A stretch of 64,000 nt of DNA from Rhynchonema sp. JSB1_4 (lineage: Eukaryota > Nematoda > Chromadorea > Monhysterida > Xyalidae), in the NCBI GenBank assembly GCA_030248065.1, contig JASAMV010006833.1, forward strand, positions 1-64,000, written 5' to 3'. How positions within the stretch are numbered: position 1 is the stretch's first letter; the number at the start of each line of letters is the position of its first letter. Shown here one piece after another: positions 13,401 to 26,400 of the stretch. Position numbers and translations under genes: made by a program. The notes below the pieces were generated by a model. It made no database searches. It was not told where the DNA came from and saw nothing but the letters and a program-made list of their open reading frames with translations.

Positions 13401-16400
13401 TGCACCAACATGCAGAATGTGTCCGTTGTCTCAGTGTCACACGTCCATTTGTGATAAGCCTGAGAGATTACAATGTTTTTTTCTGAAAAAATTTCAGGGG
13501 CGAGACCCTGGTTCACGTTTTGAAGCATCACCTTCTGTCCAATCAACGCTGCGCGTAGTGGCTGTGCTGTCTCATCAGCTCCATTAAGCACTTCGTAGCG
13601 ACAAATAGGCATCGGTACTTGAGCGGTCGCGAACGCTGTCGTAATCATGCTGGGATTTTGGAATTTTTGTGTTATGTTCAAAACTGTAAGTCCCCAAAAA
13701 TGTGAAGACCCCATTTGCCCACCTGACTTCAAGCTCAGTGCTCACTGTTTTGTCCGCCTCCATGTAGAAACACTGCAGCCTGAGCGCACGATCGATTTTG
13801 GTGATGAACTTGGGATGGAAGGTCACAATGACGGTCACACTGACGAAGATGCCTCGAGGGTTTACCTGTTGTTGTGAGCGCAATCTATTGCTGTTTTGAG
13901 GTAGCTACGCCAGGGCACTGTTATACCGTGTAGCCTCAGGACGAAGGCTACTCTTTTTTATGTAACGTCGTCATTTGGTGCATTCGTGCTGACGATGTCG
14001 TGGCACACAGTGAGTCTGTCAATACAACTGTTGGTTGGTCCCCATCCACCCACCGATCGAGTCCTCCTCACTCCACACGAGTCGAATGCCAGCCCAATGC
14101 CAATCTGCGCCCTGCCATCCGCACCAGCACTGACTCGACACAGATCTTCTTTGAATCGACCTTTGACAAACACATGACCCTCGAATGGGTTGATGCTTGT
14201 GAACGATGCTGTCAGACTATCAGCGTTGCAGCCGATCTCGGGCGCAGCTGAAGAATAAGGGGCGTGTTTCGAGTTCTGCTGGAGATTGACTTGACCTGCT
14301 GTTGTTGTGAGAACAATCGCATTTCTTATGAGATACTGCATAAGCACCATTATTGGGCAAGCTTTTAACTAATATCGACCTGACTGACCTGCGAGTCCGT
14401 TATCAATCGGTATTGCGACTGCGCGTTGTACAGAGAATGCCAGAACAATGATCGTCTTTCGGACCAACATGGGGTCCAAGGCTACCATAATTTACGAATA
14501 TTATGATTACCCAATCGTTTTTTTATCTGGAATTCGATAATACGTAATCCGACAATGATCTTTTAATTGAATGGAAACGTGGAAACAATAACCACAGTGA
14601 CAGACACGGTGACACTAGAATTGCGTAAAGCCCGATTGTATTATTTGGATCAGTTATTGCCGAGATTTTACCGCCCGCAGTTTATATTTATGATGATTAA
14701 GACAGGTTGTTGCAAACGCGCGGCGAATTAAGCCATAGCTCTTTGTTCAATTTGAATACAAAAAAGCGCCGTACATTTCAAATCATTGTCCATCTATCCT
14801 TCATGCACAGTTACATAAATATTGTCATGTCGTTTTTGTGCACGCGCGCGCACACTTCTGGGTGGGGTGTTGTGCAGCATACTGTTCATGGGTACGGTAC
14901 TCCTGTTCAAACTGTTTCTATCGTCTTTCATTGTTCGTCGCACCCGAAAATTCTGGTAATATCGAGATTTGATTGATGTCTGATACGCTTCGCATCTCGC
15001 ACCACATCAAACACCCATTCACTTTTGCGTACTGTTTTTCCACGCCAAACCATTCATTACAATCTTTGAGATGTACTCAACAGATTAAATTTGTTCTTTT
15101 TGGTAACGGTAATCTCTGCACGCATCCGTGTGCACTTTTTCACTCTCGTTTTTATAACCCCACATCAAGGACTGTGTATGAAATTCTCATTAATTTTTGA
15201 CAATTTTTTCGCACTCAACTCTCACGCAGTCACTTTGAAACAACAGATGCACGCGTTGGTGAAACAGTAGTTTCTCTATGGTTCTCAAGAAAAATCTCTT
15301 GAAATAATAATGAAGTTCCAGAAGGAAACGCGTCTGTTTTGTTACCGATGCCCTTCAATTAATTGTATATCGTACTACTCATCCAGTTTTGCGGTGATAT
15401 GCACGTTTTTCTGACATGACTAAAAAGGTATTCAAACAACGCATTCCTACTGGTTCAGCGAGTGTAGTTCATAAATTACAGCATATGAGATGTAGCAACC
15501 CTTGGGCAAGGACGTCGTTGTTATCATGCCCATCAGGGTGTCCAATTTGCGGGACGATACAAAATATGCACAATTACGCAAAATATCACAAAAAATAAAC
15601 ATCATCATTTGAACACTGTGATCGTGTTGCCTGACATTTCCAGATGTGATCCCCCGAGCGCGTGCCGGTCATTGTGCTGTGACGATAAGCACCCGGGTGT
15701 ACATATGGTCGGGCAGGGATGGATACAGAAAAGCATGGAATAATCAGGTGCGCAGTTGATGTCTATGGTTCACATACAGTTTCGTACTTATTATCAAACT
15801 CAAGATTTCCGATTCCGGGTTGCCCTGTTAAAAAAGTAGCTTTCTGCGACTATTTGATCGCGATCGGCAGCTGCAATTTGTATCTGTGCACCCAAACACG
15901 TTTCATGTGTGGGATAACAAGCAAGCCCAGAAGTTGAACACGTCAATTGACCAACTGGTTGTTCTTGAGGACAAAAACAGTCAATAATTACGTAAAGGCA
16001 CTACGCCGACACAAGCCCGATCCCGTGCAAAACCAAAAGAAGGAGAAAATCCTCATGCATTCTGCAACGTGTAACATTTGCCATAGCAATTTTCGAAATT
16101 GCTCCTGTTTCATTAATCTGCCTCCTCCAAAATCGGGCTCATGTTGGTGTAGTGTTACTATAATACATTATGAGCGCCTTGTCAAATGTTCGTTATTGAA
16201 TAAATTAATCAATTTCGCCCAAAACCGCAAAACTACTCATATTCTATGACAAGATCGGGGCCTAACACGCCGACACAATATTCAGGTGTGCTGCAAAGAC
16301 ATGTGGTATCTGGAGACCGAACGACCCCCTTCCCCCGGTCGTGTGCAGCTGGTGCGCGCCACTGTCAGTTCACTGGAAGTGTCCTGGCACACGGTGACCA

Positions 16401-19400
16401 CGGCTGAGGCCTACCTGTTGCAGTTGCAGAAGTATGAAAGTCCGGCGCCGGGCGCTGAAACTGGTTGGTCAGCAATTTGGTTCTTTGCCTGTCAAATGAA
16501 CATACTGCAGTTGAGTTGAGCAGTTAAAAGAGCGTACATGGCCATTTCGTCCACGCAGCAAATAACCCAACGAAGGGAACCCAAGATTTATTCTTTCAGG
16601 CAAGTCTCCAATCAAGACCGGCATGCCCGGTGGGCCGAAAGTGATCGCGATCAAAAACCCGAACGCACCCGGTGGCACTCAACAAGTTGGTCATGTTTTT
16701 GAGAAAATAATAATTTTCATGGAAGCAAATCGTTTTACCGCAACACTTCAGATAGTGAAAGTGGTGCGTCCACCCACCAGCGGTGGTCCAGTGAAAGTGG
16801 TGACTGCAACGGGCACCAATCTGGCTGGACTCAAAGGCAACGTACAAGTGCGGACGGCCAGTGGCAAAACGCTGCTGCTCGCGACCAAACAGGATGACTC
16901 GAAGGTGTCAACATTAAAAGACATTTTATCAAAAAATGTGACGTTTTGTTCCAATTTTTTCGTTTGCAGACCACCCCAACCACTACAGTGCCGACCAGTG
17001 TATCAACGGAAGGCACTACGTACACCACACCCACGCAGCCGAAACAAGACGTACGTGCAGTGGTTTTTTAAAAAAAATGTTTTTTTTATTAAAAAAATGT
17101 TTTTTTAAAAATTCGTTCCAAAAGTTAAAAAAAATTTTTTTTATCATTTCAAAATTCGAAAATTTCTCTATTTTTTGCTCTAAAAGTGCTATTTTTGCAT
17201 AAAAATTGCTACTGTTAACATCACCCGACCCTACCATGGGTGTATTGGGTGCCATAATCGTTGTTTTGTGGCATCTAGATATAGTGTACACACTCACATG
17301 GCCTCTCATATGATTACACATGTACATGTGACTGGGTGGGCATGCATTTATCCATGCAACAGACCCGAAAGCAGTGATTCGGTGTGATATTCACTCTATA
17401 TTTACACTGTTTGTCACATATTTGCATTGGTCGTGTACCAAGAGGCAATAGTTTCACCCAAATTTACCGTCTTGAGTGTCACAAAGCCACACCAAGGCAC
17501 CCACACCACGTGGGGGAAGTGTACGGGTGTGTACCTGACTACTGTTGGTACTCATTGACTATTGTTTAGTATTGTTTTCGTGTCGTGAGTGCTTTATATG
17601 CACTTACCACACGTTATGGAAGAAAAATGCCACTTTTTTTGCTTTAGCGCTCATTTTTTTTCGTTTCTGGCAGTTTTTGGCTGGAATAATATTAACCACT
17701 GCGTACGTGCACACATGTATCTGTAACTTCTGTATAACTTGACCGCGTGGACTAGCCTGAATTATCAAGGCGACCTATTTCAGGCAATCCAGTTGCCGCA
17801 GAACATTCTTGACGAAGCACTGACGGAGGCTGGAGTGAATGCACAGGGCTCATCAGGCTCTGAGGAGCCGCAGCAACCAACTGGGGCAGAATCGCAAGCC
17901 GAGGGCAACAAGGATGCAAGTGGGGAAGCACATGATGGGGAGGAACAATCGCAACAGAGCGAGCAAGACCAGGGCGTGAAACAGAATGGGCAAGGTTGTG
18001 TGTATTGCTGTCCTTGGTGCGGTGCTAGCTCTAATATTGTCTGCCTTCTTCGTGGCTTTTGAATTTTGGGTCAGTAAAAAAATATTCATTATATAGAATG
18101 GAATTTAATGAGCGGGCTACGTAAATAGTGGGGTCCAAAATAGCGTCTAGAAATATTCACTCAATGCACAGAAGGTTTCTCAGAAAATATGGTCACTACA
18201 AAGAGGGCTGACTGTATTTTGGTATTTGAGCTTCGGTGACAATCTTATGATAAAATCACCACCACTGTACAGCTGACGACAACACACCATCTGAAGACGC
18301 AGCAGGCCACTCGCAAACAGTCACGATAGTGCGCGCCACAGTCGCAAGTCCGCCGAAACGACCGGAACCCGTCTGGCACGATGTCGGCATTATAAAGGTA
18401 TTCTGTGAAACATCAGTCAGCTATTCACATTGCATATTATATTTGTTGGGACATTCATTGTCGTTTCAGGGCACCTCGTGTGTTGTGTCGCATTATCTAA
18501 TATCGGCCAACCCAGAAGCATCGCTCGAAAATGAATATGGCAAAATGGTATATGCATTGTTGCGCTCAAGGGATTTTGTTATAAGTGATATCAGTTGTGC
18601 AGTGTGTCTTAATCGACTGTTCTCACAGACCGGTGGGGCATCACTAGGGTTTGAGCGAACGTCTTTTTCAGTCCGAGTTCATGGGTGACCACACAGCGGC
18701 CGATACCACGATTCTGCGTCGAGCCGAATTGGCTGCGGGCACCGCGTATAAATTCAGAGTGGCTGCGATCAATGCATGTGGACGCGGTTGGTGATTGATT
18801 GCTTTATGTGCGCACCCTTTATCAGGCCCTGCTTATAGTGAAACTCTGTGTAGCCGGCACTTTTGAAATATAATTTAATCTGCGTTTGAGCTCTTAATGA
18901 CCACTCGTTTTATAGTAAATATTTTTTCATGGAGGCCGAACAGACCGGGTGCCGATTTTTGGTTTGTGGGTTGAGTAAGGATCTTACGAAAGAAAACGTG
19001 AAAAAAAGATGAGCTGCAGCATAATAAACATTTTCAAAAAGTAAACATAACCTTGTTCAGGGGCCTGGTCCGAAGTGACCGCGTTCAAAACATGTCAGCC
19101 CGGTTTCCCGGGTGCACCATCGGCCATCAAAATCACCAAATCAATGCAAGGCGCACATCTCACGTGGGAACCACCCAACCCACAGACGTCCAGTGGACGC
19201 ATTCTCGAGTATTCGGTGTATTTGGCTGTGAAAAGCGCACAAGGTCAGTGTTTACAGTGTTGAGGTTTTTAACGAGTGCACAGTCCTTATTCTGAACCCC
19301 TTGCGGTTTGAACGCTGCTGGTCGGTGTGACCCGGTCTGCCGTTAACTTCGCAATGAGGACTCTGTTGTGAATGTTCTTTATGAAGACCGAAAATGGTTT

Positions 19401-20158
19401 GGTCCCGTTCATGTCACTGTAGCTGCGCGTCTGTGTGACGCCGGTCCAATCCAGTTTCATGCAAAACTGTCAATGCTGAACCGTCAGCCGCCCATATAAT
19501 GCTATCGACGCTTTCGCCCTGTGACCTTCGACAACAGTGTGACCCAACAGTCTCTCCAACCAAGCACAACAACCGATCATAGTTGACCGTTCGTTTTGGA
19601 AGACTGTGTGACGCTGAAACATCTGACTTTGAACCTTGACGGTGAGCTTGACTTTGTTTTGTGAGTACCACCCATCGTACACAGGTCATGCCGGCGGTGC
19701 CCCTCAATTGTCGTTCGTGCGCGTGTACGTGGGTGCCGATCCGCAGTGCGTCGTCGCAACCACTCATCTGCAACAAGCACACATTGACACTGCCAACAAA
19801 CCGGCAATCATATTCAGAATTGCGGCTAGAAATGAAAAGGTTGGCATTCGGTTTCAATGCTTAGATAGTATTTTTGACACCACTGGTACGAAGTGTTCTG
19901 CCAGGGAAATTTTGAAACACTGATCTGTTCTATATCTAGGCCAATGGGCATGATAACATCTCAATGCGTTCATGCACACATAGTCCATGTATGGACCTGG
20001 AGTCCAAGCCTGCAATTATATCTCAGGGTTACGGTCCAGCGACACAAGTTCGATGGTTGCAAGACCAGGCACAATTGGGCCAACGTATGGGCGTGGTCAG
20101 ACCAGCAGCTGCTATTGACACGGCACCCGGGTACAGGAAATTGCCAAGATTTGATTGA
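10442..20158 (+). CDS. HCF: Host cell factor (HCF) homologue, Kelch plus FN3 domains
   Basis: There are nineteen exons: 10442-10569, 11033-11133, 11351-11471, 11537-11734, 11790-11862, 11968-12185, 12261-12406, 15644-15747, 16286-16463, 16600-16685, 16752-16904, 16970-17050, 17784-17994, 18273-18397, 18470-18547, 18672-18786, 19061-19243, 19685-19839 and 20027-20158. They join in frame to 861 residues. Residues 25-370 form the six-blade Kelch propeller ([66 protein letters not shown]). An FN3-like strand set follows ([15 protein letters not shown]), then a low-complexity basic/acidic linker (423-600), then the tandem C-terminal FN3 module ([57 protein letters not shown]). HCF is a nuclear adaptor that tethers transcription factors carrying an (D/E)HxY motif to SET1/MLL methyltransferase and other chromatin complexes. 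The HCF-1 proteolytic-repeat block and a clear basic C-terminal NLS are not seen, so the domain plan is closer to HCF-2. Intron 7 (12407-15643) hosts an antisense gene. Confidence 0.96.
12434..12439 (-). promoter_or_regulatory. Candidate polyadenylation signal for the nested ZP gene
   Basis: TTTATT on + reads AATAAA on -, about 175 nt downstream of the ZP stop codon and inside HCF intron 7, so the two transcripts would not share exons. Confidence 0.4.
12612..14488 (-). CDS. ZP-domain (cuticlin-like) type I membrane protein, nested in HCF intron 7
   Basis: Seven exons read on -: 14488-14389, 14298-14054, 13865-13723, 13649-13532, 13459-13341, 13266-13110 and 13055-12612. They give 441 residues in frame. 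The N-terminus has a hydrophobic signal-like stretch ([12 protein letters not shown]). The ZP module runs from about residue 50 to 300: [78 protein letters not shown], and [15 protein letters not shown] with its conserved cysteines. A furin-type site RRKR follows at about 304-307, and a TM segment ([20 protein letters not shown]) with a short basic tail closes the protein. That is the canonical plan of secreted, furin-released ZP/cuticlin polymers of apical extracellular matrix. Exon 2 was begun at the AG preceding CAGGTC (14298) because it restores phase. Its position wholly inside an intron of an opposite-strand gene suggests possible transcriptional interference. Confidence 0.92.
15995..16158. 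mobile_element. MITE family H copy in HCF intron 8
   Basis: The ends resemble AAGGCA..TACGCC..ACACAAGCCCGAT and its inverse (AAATCGGGCTCATGTTGG) inside TA dinucleotides. Two related copies sit at 40444-40576 and 48251-48435. This copy is the most diverged. Confidence 0.6.
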
Positions 20159-20406
20159 TTGATTAATAATAACCTATCATTGCGATGACTTCGTCGCTGC
20201 TCGTGGTTTTTGATTGCGATTTCACATCCTTGTTTTTTTATTTTTGTTCGTTTCATTTCGTGGTTCCCGTCCCATAACGCTGCTATAATAATAGGCCTTT
20301 CGAAGTACGTGTCCCTTTTAGTTTGTGGGCACAGGAATATTCCACATTTAATCAAGGGGATAGCGTCTTCACTGTCTATTTGAGCGTGGTTTAGAACATT
20401 TTTTCC
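20159..20406. other. Short spacer between HCF stop and CHD-like reading frame
   Basis: Only 248 bp separate the HCF stop from the first in-frame ATG of the CHD-like frame. No terminator-like or TATA-like element is obvious. Confidence 0.5.
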
Positions 20407-23400
20407 ATGAATTCTAAAGATGTATGTAATTCGTCTCTTTTTTCAGGTGATGACAAGATCCGCGAGTTTGTGTGGGAGCTGATCAGCATCCCGTACGAAG
20501 CACCGCCAGATGAGGCCAATGAAAATGCGGAAAAATTGGCTGCACAACAACGAAAACAGGCGAAGAAATGTGTGTTTCGGTATATATAGCTTGCAAAATT
20601 TTGGTGTGCAGATTTATATAGTTTCATGGGTATTATCACCATGTTTGCACTCAACACTGTTAGGTCACCAACGACTTGGCTGTATTGTATTGCACTAGTT
20701 ACTGCTGATTGATCACTAGGTCGAGACAAGCAAATTGAAAAAAATAGTATTGCGAATCACCTGCACAATGGTTTCAGCTGCCCAGCGTGGCATGCGCAAA
20801 TCGCGTCGCGCCACGACACAACAGAGCTCAGAAAAGTCTGAAACATCAGCGCAAGGCGAGGGCGGCAAAACACTGAGTGACCAATATCATCAGGGCTGGG
20901 CTGCATTGCCCGCGTACAATCCTCCGTCGTTGGCTGTGGACTACGCCTATCAAAGACATCTGCAACGGCACGCCAATAAGTATGTTTGATTGAGTTCGTT
21001 CTGGTTGATTCTAGAAGACAGTCATGGTTCACATCATTGCTGTGATATATTTGGTTTGCGTTCTTAACACTTTGCTGGAACATCAGTGCTTCAACCAAGT
21101 ACATAGTTGACGCTTTTACTTTAAGCCCCGTGCTTCATTTTTATCCGGCTTCAGCCGAACGAAACGAGTACCATGTTGAGCTCATGTTTTCAAGACCGTT
21201 CAGCCAACAAAGAAATTAATAAATTCAAGCAATATCTGAGCTGGGCGTGTCTCTGATGTTTCATGGATGATCTAGTACTTATGGTGAACATCTCATCTCA
21301 ATACCACCCCAGCATCCATCAACCAATATGTATTGCAGAGTTCTAATGCGTATCCGCATGCTGCATCTGCTTGAGCACGACTTCATCGGCCCGGTGATGG
21401 CAATTCGCATTCGATCCAATGAACCGGTCTCAGATCTGGACTTGATCCCGCCGTTCCATCCGGAGCTGCCCTGTGATTGGTGGGACATGGAGGCGGATAA
21501 GAGCTTATTGGTCGGATATTATAAACACGGTTGGTGCGCTTGGCCCTGATTAAAATTTGTTTCTTGTGCATCTTACCTTAGAAGTTGTGGCGATGATTAA
21601 CGCACAAGCCATCAATTTTTGTTTCCGGCACAGTTTTCGACTGACTGATTATATCACCGACTTTTGCAATTCCAATGATTACATAGTTGCTTGCATCAGG
21701 TGTTGCCATGAATGAGATTGCAGGTTACGAAATGATCCAATTGATTCGCGATGACCCGTCGCTGTGTTTCCTGTCCCGTTGTGGTCCGTCACCCGAAGCT
21801 CAAACAATGCAAAGCACACAACCGCCGTCGGTCGAAGAAGACAACAAGGAGAAAGATGATGAAACGGAAGAGAAAGACCCGGACGACGACAATAGGTCCG
21901 TGTTCCTCACGTCATGTGGGCTGCCATTTTTTCGAGAGTTCATGTTTTTTTCTTTTTGCAGCGCGGAGGAAAAACAGGTCGAACAACCTGTTGAGGACAT
22001 AAGAACGGTCGACAAGCAGGAGTCGGACGAAATGACGAAGACGGAATCGAGTGGAGGATTGGAAGAGGAAAAGGAAGAGAAAGATGCGGAGGAAGAGGCA
22101 GAGGAGGAGGAAGTGAAAGAGAAAGGAACTGCAAAACGAAAGAAGAAGGGCGGCAGCCGACGCAAGAAGGGCAAGGTGAGATGCCATATTATGAGAGAGG
22201 ATGCACGTTCCTGTGTTCTGATCTGCACTTACTGTAACTTGCCCAATGATGACTCTGCCATGCTGATTTTGTAATCTGCACTGTATTGTGTTGACTGGCT
22301 GAGCATCGAGTCCAAATGAATGGTTCTACTATGATGGCTTGCTTGTCGGAAATGTGCGCTGACTGGCTGGCTTCTTAATGTCGCCCAGTCGTTCCGGGTT
22401 GCTGTTGCAAATACGTGCTTTTCATATACAAAACTTTCTTCCGTTTCAGAAAGGCAAGCGGGAACGACCGGCGCCGCAACAGAAAGATTCGGCTGATGAA
22501 ATCAAGACTGCCGATGAGGATACTGTTGACGCGAAACAGGAGACCAATGTCGAAGGTATGTGCCATTGCGATGAAGCGAAAAGTTGCAGCACTTTTGTCA
22601 TTCTTATTCTCCGGCGCAGGCTCAGTCCCGCCCCTTGGCCTAAGACTAGGTTCAACATCAGGCATGGGCCAAGCCCAGCCAATGTCAAACAGTGCTTCTC
22701 GGTATTAGTGCGGCTGTGTAGCTGCGTATTATTCGTTGATTCCAAATGCGGATGCCTATATACAGTTGCGACAGCCGAGCCATCCACAATCGAATCCCAA
22801 TTCTTGGCGTTCCCATCAACGGCCGAACTGAACGCCCGATTCCGTCGATTGATGACCCTCTACCAACGCAGTGCTCGTGTCGTACATGTCAAAGACGAGG
22901 CCACGAAAAAGGTGAACTCGCTCATTGTCTGAATTTACACTGGTTAAACGGTGGTCTTTAACGACTTACGCACATGTTACACACTTTACATGAGTGCTTA
23001 TGTTGCGGCTTATATGTTTCACTTCGACAACGATCACTATAATTTTTAGTGTTACGAATATTGATATCTTTCCCACTTGTAACAATGACTAAAGCATCAG
23101 TAACAGATTTCGACGAAATCCTGTGCACAGAAGTGAAGCTTCGTGATACCATCAAACAACAGTGTTCATTCTCCAGAAAACCGCCCGTTTCGAACAAACG
23201 CAGGCGTTGTTGCAAGAGCGCGAATTTCGCAAGCTGTCTGAGCGACAAAGGTTTGCATTGTTTTCCTCATACACTTGTGTACCTTTACCTTGTCACACAT
23301 TAACAACAACTGTTAGTAACATGCAGATGGTCTCGCCGCGAAGAGAACGATTTCTACCGTACTCTTGTTGGTTACGGTGTTGAGGGCGATGTGGAGACTC

Positions 23401-26400
23401 ATGAATACGAATGGTCGAGGTTCAAACGACTCGCAAAGCTGGATCATAAATTCGACCAGGTATGTACAATGCATGTACGTGTAGGCTTTGTACACAACAT
23501 CTTTCATGCTTTATCATATTTTCTATAAACCGTTCTGTGTGAATTGTTATTTGCCGTTTCAGACCCTATCCGACTACTACATGGCATTTACGGCGATGTG
23601 CAAACGCGTATGTCACAAACCAATGACTCCCGTTGAAGGTTTGCGACTAGCCCGAATGCAGAACTTTCAAAAATCGCTCAATCGTGTTATGATTTAACAC
23701 GGTTTTTGCATTCGTTGCAGAAAGTCTTTCCATCATTCCCGAGTCGGTCTCAGAAGAACGCGCCAATAAAGTGTTGCAACGGGTGGAGTTCATGTCTCGA
23801 ATCCGCACGGCTCTCAAACATCCAAAGTGAGTCTCTTACATGACCTTGTAGTTCACCTTTTCAGCTGTCCGAAGTAATCCGTACTTCTATTCCTTTAATT
23901 CTGACCGCTGATGCTTTACGTGAACTCAACCTCTTTTCTAATCAGTATTACCTAGTTTTGTTATCTTTTTAAGCTTTTCTCAATTAATTTTTCGCAAATA
24001 GTTTTGTTATCGAGAAACCCGTTCTTGATGAAAGAAAATATCTTGAAGTATTCTCATGTGCATTTGCTAACTAATGTTTCAGGCTTACGGAACGTGTTGT
24101 TAATTGCAAACGCACGCCTGACCTGCCGACTTGGTGGGAACCGGGTACCAAACATGACATCGATCTGCTGCGTGGTGTTGCAAAGTTGGTGTTTGATGGT
24201 TATTGTTGTTATTGTGCTGGGGGCGGGTATTCCGTATTTATGCAAGACGGCTACCTATCTTGGACATTATGCTAAGGCTTTAGGCATGGCTTTAGGCTTA
24301 GCGTTAGGCCTACTCCTACACAGCTCCAAGCAAACATCTATTTAGGCGACTGCTGTTTTTTAACCCTCTGCTTTTGTCAAGGACAAATGTTGTCGTGCAC
24401 TGCAGCAGAACAATTTTTGCAGAAGACCAAGTCAACTTCGAGAATATCTGCGAGATTGCTGATAGATACGTGTTCATCTTTTCTTTCAGGCACGGTCTGA
24501 ACAAGTGTGAGGAGTACATCATACCAGATCCGGAGTTCTGTTTCTGCGATATTTGGCGTCAGCTGCAAAAGGAAAGCATCGAAATGAAAGAGAAAGAAGA
24601 GGAGGACAAGGAGAAAAAGCACGGCGAGGCGGAGGAATCTGGCTCGGACAAGCAACCCAAAACACCCGGCTCCACTTTGGTATCTGACCTGGATATGACA
24701 ATATCTCAGATACTTGCACAACAGAGTGTCAGCGTGTTGCAATGGCCGAAGGTGTGTTGTCTATGCTTCTTGACGCTTCACGTTAGACAAGCCCGGTCTA
24801 GCAATGGCTTATTTGATTTCCTTGCGCGCCTTATGCCTACGTGATGTTACTTACTAACCTCCAACTTAGCCATTCAAACACGCAGGAGCGCATGCTGATA
24901 TTCCGTTTACAAAACATCTGCTACACAATCGAGCACGGTGACTGGCCCTGCGCTTTGGGCGTGAGGGGTGCTGCTGGGGGAAGACCTAGTGCAACGGTGA
25001 CACCGGCACAGTTGGACATCGATGCACAAAGTGACATGACTGGAGGTATTAATCAGCATCCTGATTCTTGTTGTATTGAAAATATTTCGCATCAACGTAT
25101 CATGAGCATGACCAACCACCCTGAGAACTGAATGGTGTTATGTTGCTAGATGAACGCAGAAGATTTCTTTGTTGTACAGGGTCGTCTGAGAGAACATTTA
25201 TGACGAAATTCCTCATTTTTCGCGAGTTATTAAATGGTAAAAACATTTAAATTGTCCCAGACCGCGAGACCCCTCGTGACACACCGGCTCTGCTGTTCGG
25301 TGACGAGGCACGCGATTCGCCGTCCATGCGACCAACCACGCCCAAGACGCAGACGGGCAAACGCGGTAGGAAACCGAAACAATGGACACAAACAGGTTGG
25401 TGTGGTCGAGTATTGGTGGTTTTATTCTCTTTACTACTGTGCCTGATTCTTCAGCGACGGCCTCCGCATCATCGACCAGCACACCTCGGACCAGTTCACA
25501 AACGGGTCAGGGGGCGTCGTCAGGTGCCAATCCATTACAGGACCTGATGGAAGCCGAGAAGGAACGTATGCGAGCCTTAATGCATCAATCATTCCTACAG
25601 CAACTCGAGCAATTCCCGTTCGCTGCTGCCGCTATGGGCGCTGGTATGTGTGATCGTCTTGATAATTTGTATCGTATTAAGTTTATTTACCCGGAGGGCA
25701 AAACACAACATGTATGCAAGTATGCCACGATTGCAAGAACAGGTACCCACCTGCCATAAGTTCCGAAGATACCAAGCAAATGTGCACAAACTTATAAAGA
25801 TGCCGGGGACAGTGTTTGTGAAATATTGAGTCTGATACTGTGAGAGACGAGAGAGCACATTATATCGTTCTTCATCCGCATTTTGCTGCACTGCCTTCAA
25901 AATTTTTGGGATTCGTTTTTGGATAGCTGAGAAAGGCAGCACATTGAACACAGCATTGGACAGTGATAGCGATACGAGTGAGCCTTGTGGGCACGCATTG
26001 CTTTAGATCTGTGCACGCAGTTTCGGCCCATAATGCCAGACTGCAATGGCGCCCTGGGGCTTCTCATTGACAAAAGCGCCAGCGGTCACCACAGATCTCT
26101 TTTGATCGCAAAGTGCACTGGGTGCTGTCTTGTGGATGTGTTTTGCCAAAATTGCATCCACGTGTCTAACGCAATGCGTGAACACACGACTAAATCGTAT
26201 CGTTATTGATCTATCCTCTTTTGTCTACGAGACAGCACCCAGTGCACTGGACAGCTACCGGAGTTTTCCACTTAAAGCCCCGGGGGCTCTATGCGGAAAT
26301 TGGTGGAAAATGGACCCTCCGACCAGAAAGAAAAAATCCAATTAGAGCCCCCGGGGGCTTTCAGTGGAAACGTTTCCACTTACAGCCCTCGGGGGCTTTA

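Noticed and set aside
21800..22228. 142-codon Ser/Phe-rich frame on -
   Set aside because: It is antisense to the acidic Glu/Lys-rich exons of the CHD-like gene, whose composition removes antisense stops.
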